A stretch of DNA of 64,000 nt from Rhodococcus jostii NBRC 16295 (GTDB taxonomy: Bacteria; Actinomycetota; Actinomycetes; Mycobacteriales; Mycobacteriaceae), in NCBI RefSeq assembly GCF_001894825.1, contig NZ_BCWY01000030.1, positions 1 through 64,000 of the forward strand, written 5' to 3'. The notes beneath the pieces were generated by a model. That model was not told the origin of the DNA, did not search any database, and saw only the letters and a program-made list of their open reading frames with translations. Positions 56,400 through 64,000 of the stretch are shown in pieces. The position numbers and the translations under genes were made by a program. Numbering within the stretch: position 1 is the stretch's first letter; each line of letters opens with the position of its first letter.

Positions 56400-58175
56400 T
56401 TACAGGTACTGGCCCGTGTTGGACTCGGTGTCGATGGCGCGGCTGGCGCTCGCGTTCTTGCCGGTGACCAACGTGCGGATGTAGACGATCCGCTCGCCCT
56501 TCTTACCCGAGATCCGTGCCCAGTCGTCGGGGTTGGTGGTGTTCGGCAGGTCCTCGTTCTCGGAGAACTCGTCGACGATGGAGTCGAACAGGTGCTGGAC
56601 CCGCAGGCCCCGGGCACCGGTATCGAGCACCGACTTGATCGCGTACTTCTTGGCGCGGTCGACGATGTTCTGGATCATCGCCCCCGAGTTGAAGTCCTTG
56701 AAGTACAGGACCTCCTTGTCGCCGTTGGCGTACGTGACTTCGAGGAAGCGGTTCTCCTCGCTTTCGGCGTACATGCGGTCGACGACCCGTTCGATCATCA
56801 CCCGGATGCAGGCGGTGCGGTCGCCACCGAACTCCGCGATGTCGTCGGCGTGCACCGGCAGCGTCTCGACGAGGTACTTCGAGAAGATGTCCTGCGCCGA
56901 CTCCGCGTCGGGGCGTTCGATCTTGATCTTCACGTCGAGGCGGCCCGGACGCAGGATCGCGGGGTCGATCATGTCCTCGCGGTTGGATGCGCCGATCACG
57001 ATGACGTTCTCGAGCCCCTCGACACCGTCGATCTCACTGAGCAGCTGAGGCACGACGGTGGTCTCGACGTCGGAGGAGACACCCGACCCGCGGGTACGGA
57101 AGATCGAGTCCATCTCGTCGAAGAACACGATCACCGGGGTGCCCTCGGACGCCTTCTCCCGGGCCCGCTGGAAGATCAGCCGGATGTGGCGCTCGGTCTC
57201 GCCGACGAACTTGTTCAGCAGCTCGGGGCCCTTGATGTTGAGGAAGTAGGACTTGGCTTCCTTGCTGTCCTGCCCCCGGGCCTCCGCGATCTTCTTCGCG
57301 AGCGAGTTGGCGACCGCCTTGGCGATCAACGTCTTGCCGCACCCGGGCGGACCGTAGAGGAGCACACCCTTGGGTGGGCGGAGCTCGTATTCGTGGAACA
57401 GGTCCTTGTGGAGGAACGGCAACTCGACGGCGTCGCGGATCTGCTCGATCTGCCGGCCGAGACCGCCGATGTCGTCGTAGTGGACGTCGGGGACCTCTTC
57501 GAGAACCAGATCCTCGACCTCGGCCTTGGGGATCCGCTCGAACGCGTAGCCGGCCTTGGTGTCGACGAGGAGGGAGTCGCCCGGTCGCAGCTTCCGGGTG
57601 GGCGAGTCCGCGTCGTACGCGATCGACTCCTTCTCGCTCTCCTCGAAGACGGTGGCGAGGGGTTCGGCGAGCCAGACGATCCGTTCCTCGTCTGCGTGGC
57701 CGACGACCAGCGCGCGCTGGCCGTCGTCGAGGACCTCGCGCAACGTGCTGATCTCACCCACGCGCTCGAAGTTGCCCGCCTCCACGATCGTGAGTGCCTC
57801 GTTGAGGCGCACGGTCTGACCGAGCTTGAGGGTCTCGGCGTCGACGTTCGGGGAGCAGGTCAACCGCATCTTGCGACCGGAGGTGAACACGTCCACCGTC
57901 TGATCGTCGTGCACTCCGAGCAGCACGCCGTACCCGCTCGGCGGCTGGCCGAGGCGATCGACTTCTTCTCGAAGGGCAATGAGCTGCTGGCGGGCCTCCT
58001 TGAGGGTGTCCATCAGCTTGGTGTTCCGGATGGACAGCGAGTCCACTCGCGATTCCATCTCACGAAGCTGTTCCGGCGACTCCGCGAGCTGCCTGCGCAG
58101 TGCCGACGCCTCTGCGCGCAACGCCTCGAGCTCTCGTGCGGCCGCAACCGAATCGGGGTTCTCTGTCGAGCTCAT
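56400..58175 (-). CDS. mpa: Proteasome-associated AAA ATPase Mpa/ARC
   Basis: A 591-residue ATPase. Residues about 11-75 form the coiled coil that captures Pup; two OB subdomains follow (about 80-230); the AAA domain has Walker [16 protein letters not shown] at 274-288 and Walker [17 protein letters not shown]. The C-terminus ends TGQYL, the GQYL tail that docks into the PrcA ring. It unfolds pupylated proteins into the proteasome. ATG 58175 gives family length. Confidence 0.95.
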   Translation of the reverse strand: MSSTENPDSVAAARELEALRAEASALRRQLAESPEQLREMESRVDSLSIRNTKLMDTLKEARQQLIALREEVDRLGQPPSGYGVLLGVHDDQTVDVFTSGRKMRLTCSPNVDAETLKLGQTVRLNEALTIVEAGNFERVGEISTLREVLDDGQRALVVGHADEERIVWLAEPLATVFEESEKESIAYDADSPTRKLRPGDSLLVDTKAGYAFERIPKAEVEDLVLEEVPDVHYDDIGGLGRQIEQIRDAVELPFLHKDLFHEYELRPPKGVLLYGPPGCGKTLIAKAVANSLAKKIAEARGQDSKEAKSYFLNIKGPELLNKFVGETERHIRLIFQRAREKASEGTPVIVFFDEMDSIFRTRGSGVSSDVETTVVPQLLSEIDGVEGLENVIVIGASNREDMIDPAILRPGRLDVKIKIERPDAESAQDIFSKYLVETLPVHADDIAEFGGDRTACIRVMIERVVDRMYAESEENRFLEVTYANGDKEVLYFKDFNSGAMIQNIVDRAKKYAIKSVLDTGARGLRVQHLFDSIVDEFSENEDLPNTTNPDDWARISGKKGERIVYIRTLVTGKNASASRAIDTESNTGQYL

Positions 58176-58293
58176 GTGCGTCTCCTCCCAATGAGATCTA
58201 TCAACGCTACCGGCACTGTCCGAATTCTGCGCCGTGACACGGATTCTGCCGATTGCGAATCGGCATACGTGACACCCCGGGCTACCGAAACCC

Positions 58294-58312
58294 TCATGTT
58301 AGCCTTACCTAC
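58294..58312. promoter_or_regulatory. IdeR/DtxR-like iron box
   Basis: The 19-base site TCATGTTAGCCTTACCTAC matches 15 of 19 positions of the DtxR/IdeR consensus TTAGGTTAGCCTAACCTAA. It lies about 47 bases before the lipoprotein GTG (58359) and about 120 bases from the divergent mpa start. IdeR with Fe(II) represses such promoters. Confidence 0.6.
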
Positions 58313-58358
58313 CTGTCGAGCAGTGTCCTCTCTATTCTGTGTAACGAAAGGGTTCGTC

Positions 58359-58862
58359 GTGATAATCCGCAAGCCCCCGAACGGCACATCCTCGATCGGT
58401 AGATCCGTGGTCGCCGTGGGCGCGATCGTCCTCGCGCTCGGGATGTCGGCCTGCTCGTCCGACGACGCGGCCGGCACCTCGGCGACAACGTCCGGGGCCA
58501 CATCCTCCGCGGCCGCCGAAGCGGTCGCGGCCCCCACCTCCGAGGAACTGCTCGGCACTCTCCAGGTCCTCGTGGACCCCGCCCGCCCGGTCGACGAGAA
58601 GACCGTCGTGGTGGTCGACGGCGAGGAACGCCGCCCGAATCTCGAGGCGATGACGGCGGCGATGGCCAACTACCCGGTGTCCTTCACGGTCACGGATGTG
58701 CAGGTAGAAGGCGATACGGCGACGGCGAACGTCGCGATCGCGAGCCCGCACGGCACCGCCGCCCCGACGGCGTGGACGTGGGAGAACGTCGACGGCACCT
58801 GGAAGGTGTCCGACGAGAGCACGTGCACCCTGCTCGGGATGGCACGGGCCGGCTGCAGCTAG
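58359..58862 (+). CDS. Lipoprotein with MTB12/LppK-like domain
   Basis: A 167-residue exported protein. After IGRSVVAVGAIVLALGMSAC (lipobox MSAC) comes a serine/threonine/alanine linker, then a compact domain EELLGTLQVLVDPARPVDEK, VSFTVTDVQVEGDTATANVA and WTWENVDGTWKVSDESTCTL with a final disulfide-type cysteine pair. It resembles low-molecular-weight antigen MTB12 and mycobacterial LppK, which is also beside mpa. GTG 58359 follows AACGAAAGGG. A candidate IdeR box upstream suggests iron-regulated expression. Confidence 0.78.
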   Translation: MIIRKPPNGTSSIGRSVVAVGAIVLALGMSACSSDDAAGTSATTSGATSSAAAEAVAAPTSEELLGTLQVLVDPARPVDEKTVVVVDGEERRPNLEAMTAAMANYPVSFTVTDVQVEGDTATANVAIASPHGTAAPTAWTWENVDGTWKVSDESTCTLLGMARAGCS

Positions 58863-58870
58863 CGTTTCGT

Positions 58871-58905
58871 CCTTCGGCGGCGCCCCGCCCGGGCGCCGCC
58901 GAAGG
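58871..58905. terminator. Bidirectional terminator between the lipoprotein gene and trmI
   Basis: CCTTCGGCGGCGCCC (58871-58885) and GGGCGCCGCCGAAGG (58891-58905) form a perfect 15-base stem with a five-base loop, between convergent stops at 58862 and 58912. It is the strongest hairpin in the window. Confidence 0.85.
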
Positions 58906-58911
58906 CATGTC

Positions 58912-60764
<1,853 letters not shown>

Positions 60765-60768
<4 letters not shown>

Positions 60769-61601
60769 GTTCCGAGTCCTACTACGTACCAGTCGGTTCG
60801 GAAGTACTGAGTGCGCCGGCAACGGGCTCGGACCAGAAGGTCACCGTCGAGCGGTTCGGCAGCACGGATCTGACGATCAGCGTGTGGGCCGACACTATGC
60901 AGCACGGCGCTCCCCCGTCCGCGCTGCTCGTGCGGGCACTCGAACGGTGCGCCGCACGGGACGACGCACGCCTCACCCGGGTGGTGGTCGAGATCCTCGG
61001 CCCCATCCCGATCGCCGAACTCGAGGTCCGGTCCTGGGTGCAGCGCCCGGGACGCCGGGTGGAGCTGGTGGTCGCGGAACTGTGGACCGTCGGCGAACGC
61101 CCCCGCGCCGTGGCGCGGGGCTCGGCCTGGCGCATGGAGACCGTCGACACCACCGACGCCGTCCACGTCGTCGACCCGCCGCTCGAACCTCGCTCCGAGG
61201 GTCGGGACGGTGCGTTCGGCGGCACCTGGAACTCCGGCTACCTGACCACCCTCGACTGGCGGTGGATCGCCGAAATGGGGTGCGAGGGCCCCGGCAAGCT
61301 GTGGGCGAGGCCGAAACCCACGCTGATCCTCGGCGAGACGATGACTCCGCTCGAGCGGCTGTTCTCCATCGCCGACATCGCCAACGGCGTGGGGTCGAAA
61401 CTCGACCCGGCTGACTGGACGTTCCTCAACACCGACCTCACCGTCCACATCTTCCGGGTGCCCGAGGGTGACTGGGTCGGCGTCAGCTCCGAAACCTCCA
61501 TCGGCCCCGACGGAGTGGGCATGTGCGCGGGCGTGCTCTACGACGAGACCGGTGCCGTCGGCCGGATCGCCCAGACCGTACAGGTCCGCGCCCGCTCCTG
61601 A
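60765..61601 (+). CDS. Thioesterase family protein
   Basis: A 278-residue double-hotdog protein: YYVPVGSEVLSAPATGSDQK, VERFGSTDLTISVWADTMQH, HGAPPSALLVRALERCAARD, and a second half with GTWNSGYLTTLDWRWIAEM, GGETMTPLERLFSIADIANG-like wording. The family is acyl-CoA thioesterase-like, with unknown substrate. Its ATG overlaps the exonuclease stop (ATGA), so the two are co-translated. A hairpin overlaps its stop codon. Confidence 0.8.
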
Positions 61602-61617
61602 ACGGAACGGGCGCGGA
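61585..61617. terminator. Bidirectional terminator overlapping the thioesterase stop
   Basis: TCCGCGCCCG (61585-61594) pairs perfectly with CGGGCGCGGA (61608-61617) across a 13-base loop that contains the thioesterase stop codon (61599-61601). The convergent hisG ends at 61639. Confidence 0.75.
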
Positions 61618-61638
61618 TCGTCGTGCAGCGGAACGAGT

Positions 61639-62490
61639 TCAGAGCGCGCGGCAGGACCGGATGTTGGACGCGAGGATGGCCTTGGCGCCGAGGTCCGCGA
61701 GTTCGTCCATGACTCCGTTGTGGCCCTTGATCGGCACCATCGCCCGGACCGCCACCCAGTTCTCGTCGGCGAGCGGCGACAGCGTCGGCGACTCCAGGCC
61801 CGGCGTGATCTTCAACGCGTCGTCGAGGATCGTCTTGGGGCAGTCGTAGTCGAGCATCAGGTTCTGCTGCGCGAACACGATGCCGCGCACCCGCTCGACC
61901 AGCTGGTTGCGCGCGGAGTCGTCGGCGGGCGAGCCGGCGCGCTCGATGAGCACACCCTCGGAGTCGCACAGGGTGTCACCGAACGCGACCAGGTTGTGCT
62001 GGCGCAGCGTGCGACCGGAGCCGACGACGTCGGCGATGGCGTCGGCGACACCGAGCTGGATCGAGATCTCCACGGCACCGTCGAGACGGATGACCGAGGC
62101 CTCGATCCCGCGGGCGGACAGGTCGTCGCGCACCAGGTTGGGGTAGGACGTGGCGATGCGGAGACCGGCGAGGTCCTCGACCGACCAGTCCTTGCCGGCG
62201 GGTGCGGCGTACCGGAACGTGGAGCGGCCGAATCCGAGCGACAGCCGTTCGGCGACCGGGGCGCCCGAGTCGCGGGCGAGGTCGCGGCCGGTGATGCCGA
62301 GATCGAGTTCCCCGGATCCGACGTAGATCGCGATGTCCTTGGGACGCAGGAAGAAGAACTCGACCTGGTTGGACGGGTCCAGGACGGTCAGGTCGCGGGA
62401 ATCGGTGCGACGGCGGTAGCCGGCCTCGCTGAGGATTTCGGCGGCGGACTCGGACAGCGAGCCCTTGTTCGGGACTGCGACGCGCAGCAT
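61639..62490 (-). CDS. hisG: ATP phosphoribosyltransferase
   Basis: A 283-residue HisG of the long form: [60 protein letters not shown] and a C-terminal ACT-like regulatory domain with [20 protein letters not shown]. It catalyses the first step of histidine synthesis and is inhibited by histidine through the C-terminal domain in mycobacteria. It follows hisE by 46 bases on the same strand. Confidence 0.94.
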   Translation of the reverse strand: MLRVAVPNKGSLSESAAEILSEAGYRRRTDSRDLTVLDPSNQVEFFFLRPKDIAIYVGSGELDLGITGRDLARDSGAPVAERLSLGFGRSTFRYAAPAGKDWSVEDLAGLRIATSYPNLVRDDLSARGIEASVIRLDGAVEISIQLGVADAIADVVGSGRTLRQHNLVAFGDTLCDSEGVLIERAGSPADDSARNQLVERVRGIVFAQQNLMLDYDCPKTILDDALKITPGLESPTLSPLADENWVAVRAMVPIKGHNGVMDELADLGAKAILASNIRSCRAL

Positions 62491-62536
62491 GGCTGAGGTT
62501 CCTTTCGGGAGCGGGTGGAGGAGTCTCGATCACCGA

Positions 62537-62818
62537 TCACAGATGTCGGTAGACGTCCTCGAGCTTGAGGCCCTTACCCACCATCAGCACCTGCGTCCAG
62601 TACAGCAGCTGAGAGATCTCCTCGGCGAGCGCCTCGTCGCTCTCGTGCTCGGCGGCGATCCACACCTCACCCGCCTCTTCGAGGATCTTCTTTCCCTGCG
62701 AATGGACGCCGGCGTCCAAGGCGGCAACGGTGCCGGACCCCTCGGGGCGGGTAGAGGCACGCTCGGTCAGCTCGGCGAACAGGGATTCGAAGGTCTTCAC
62801 GAGGACCCATTGTTTCAC
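62537..62818 (-). CDS. hisE: Phosphoribosyl-ATP diphosphatase
   Basis: A 93-residue hydrolase: [60 protein letters not shown] and [20 protein letters not shown]. It acts on the product of HisG. GTG 62818 gives seven residues before KTFESLF and exactly the 93 residues of the M. tuberculosis enzyme; a second GTG at 62800 is possible. Upstream of hisG in the same transcript. Confidence 0.92.
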   Translation of the reverse strand: MKQWVLVKTFESLFAELTERASTRPEGSGTVAALDAGVHSQGKKILEEAGEVWIAAEHESDEALAEEISQLLYWTQVLMVGKGLKLEDVYRHL

Positions 62819-62843
62819 GCCGCCGCGGGCCTCTCCGAACCGG

Positions 62844-63737
62844 TCACCACCCGAGTGTGCGGCGGCTCTCGAACCGGCGGACGTCGCCCGACCGCGGGTC
62901 GGTGAACGCGATGGCCCGCGCCAGCAACCGCAGCGGGGTCGAGAAGTCGCCGGGTTCGGATCGGCGGAAGTCCGGGTAGTAGTTGTCACCCTCGATCGGC
63001 AGCCCCAGCGAGGACATGTGCAGGCGCAGTTGGTGCGTGCGGCCGGTCTTCGGCAGCAGCCGGTACCGTCCGCGGCCGTCCCGGGCCTCGATCAGGTCGA
63101 CGACCGTCTCACTGTTCGGTTCTCCCGGTTCCTCCGTCGCCGTCATGATCCCGTGTTCCTTGACGATGCGACTGCGAACGGTCCGGGGGAACGTGAGCGC
63201 AGGATCGTGTGCGGCGACGGCCTCGTATTCCTTGGTGACCTGCTGGGAGACGAACAGCTCCTGGTACGCCCGGCGGTCTTCTCGCCGGACCAGGAACACC
63301 AGGACGCCGGCCGTCATCCGGTCGAGCCGATGGGCCGGCGTGAGATCGGGCAGGTCGAGCGCCCTTCGCAGCCGCACCACCGCCGTCTCGGTGATGTGCG
63401 CGCCGCGCGGGATCGTCGCGAGGAAATGGGGTTTGTCGATCACCACGAGGTGGTCGTCGCGGTGCAGGATGTCGATCTCGAACGGAACCGGGATCTCCGG
63501 TGCCGGGTCTCGGTAGAAGTACACGAACCGGGTGGGGGCATACCGGGTTCCGCGATCGACCACCCGCCCGTGTTCGTCGACGACTCCCCCGCCGTCGATC
63601 AGGGACAGCCAGTGCGCGCGCTCGTCCGGGTAGGTCTGGACCAGGAAATCGGCGACCGTCTCCGCGCCGAGTCCGGCCGGCATCCGGAGGCGATCGGGAC
63701 CGAGACCGTTGCGGACCGGCAAGGGTGCCCCGGCCAC
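62844..63737 (-). CDS. RluA-family pseudouridine synthase
   Basis: A 297-residue synthase: an S4-like N-terminal part, [40 protein letters not shown] with the catalytic aspartate in HRLDR, and [20 protein letters not shown]. It isomerises uridines in rRNA or tRNA; the exact site is not readable. It lies 25 bases before hisE and directly after the trhO end, so all may be one transcript. Confidence 0.87.
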   Translation of the reverse strand: MAGAPLPVRNGLGPDRLRMPAGLGAETVADFLVQTYPDERAHWLSLIDGGGVVDEHGRVVDRGTRYAPTRFVYFYRDPAPEIPVPFEIDILHRDDHLVVIDKPHFLATIPRGAHITETAVVRLRRALDLPDLTPAHRLDRMTAGVLVFLVRREDRRAYQELFVSQQVTKEYEAVAAHDPALTFPRTVRSRIVKEHGIMTATEEPGEPNSETVVDLIEARDGRGRYRLLPKTGRTHQLRLHMSSLGLPIEGDNYYPDFRRSEPGDFSTPLRLLARAIAFTDPRSGDVRRFESRRTLGW

Positions 63738-63738
63738 C

Positions 63739-64000
63739 TCAGAGGGTCCGATTCTCGGCGCAGCGGTCGCAGACGAGGACGAGTTCGCGGTCCCGGTCGT
63801 CGGGCAGATTCTCGTACCGGGACGTCGGACCGCCGCATTCCGTGCAGCGTCCCAGGGTCTTCGCCTGATCGCTGAATTCGATGTTCATCCGCTTGTCGAA
63901 GACGTAGAGCGAGCCCTCCCACAAACCGGTGTCGCCGAACGTCTCGCCGTAGCGGACGATGCCGCCGTCCATCTGGTAGACCTCCTCGAACCCGCGCGCA
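63739..64000 (-). CDS. TrhO/YceA-type tRNA uridine hydroxylase, C-terminal part (cut by window end)
   Basis: The reverse strand from base 64000 reads [20 protein letters not shown], then [20 protein letters not shown] and the Cys4-like tail [15 protein letters not shown] to VCDRC. This is the C-terminal part of the rhodanese-domain enzyme that hydroxylates U34 of tRNA. The catalytic rhodanese cysteine lies outside the window. It ends one base before the pseudouridine synthase start region. Confidence 0.85.
   Translation of the reverse strand, partial: ARGFEEVYQMDGGIVRYGETFGDTGLWEGSLYVFDKRMNIEFSDQAKTLGRCTECGGPTSRYENLPDDRDRELVLVCDRCAENRTL

Noticed and set aside
56121-58300. A long forward frame running through the mpa region
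   Set aside because: The part opposite mpa has no recognisable domain; only its last section (58359-58862) is a real lipoprotein gene.

Overview
The window is chromosomal DNA from a high-GC actinobacterium, most likely a large-genome Rhodococcus (genus-level inference). Supporting this are a complete Pup-proteasome locus, PafA, Dop and Mpa, mycobacteria-like gene order around tatA/tatC/helY, a cobK-cobM-cobL block next to a Rv2073c/Rv2074-like pair, F420-type split-barrel enzymes, and frequent GTG starts with 4-base ATGA/GTGA overlaps. There are no tRNA or rRNA genes, no CRISPR array and no intact insertion sequence.

Layout. Bases 1-33800 are accessory. They begin with a PknK-like Ser/Thr kinase (cut by the window start). 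Next comes a TetR-controlled operon of a TehA/SLAC1-type exporter, a cytosolic substrate-binding-fold protein and an OsmC-like protein. A sigma-like regulator with a 26-codon leader ORF, a frameshifted CD225 membrane gene and a K+ channel with an RCK domain follow. Then come small stress or unknown genes, a cytosolic trypsin-like PDZ protease, guanine deaminase, a methyltransferase, a Gfo/Idh oxidoreductase, an MBL hydrolase, a pair of related genes sharing an FVD-P module, and a secreted protein. A retron-type reverse transcriptase gene is split by a one-base frameshift just before its YADD motif, with hairpins upstream. Bases 18760-24916 hold a catabolic operon (FMN hydroxy-acid oxidase, polar amino acid ABC importer, RidA) opposite a PucR-type regulator. 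Bases 24903-32162 hold two nitronate monooxygenase loci, each with a major facilitator transporter, plus two LysR regulators.

Bases 33823-64000 are mostly core genome in mycobacterial-like synteny. They carry cobalamin C1-methylation and reduction genes (cobK, cobM, cobL), an SDR, an F420-dependent biliverdin reductase-like protein, polyprenol-phosphate mannose synthase, a Xaa-Pro peptidase, a 5'-3' exonuclease, HelY helicase, TatC and TatA, and a ketopantoate reductase-like gene coupled to pafC. The proteasome pathway then runs pafC-pafB-pafA, prcA-prcB-pup, dop and mpa. A probable iron-regulated lipoprotein, TrmI, a RecB-family nuclease, a thioesterase, hisG-hisE, a pseudouridine synthase and the end of trhO follow.

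Functionally, Pup is deamidated by Dop and ligated to substrates by PafA. Mpa unfolds tagged proteins into the PrcBA core. PafB/PafC are WYL regulators of the DNA-damage response co-transcribed with this system. Several convergent gene pairs are separated by strong perfect hairpins that would terminate transcription from both sides.
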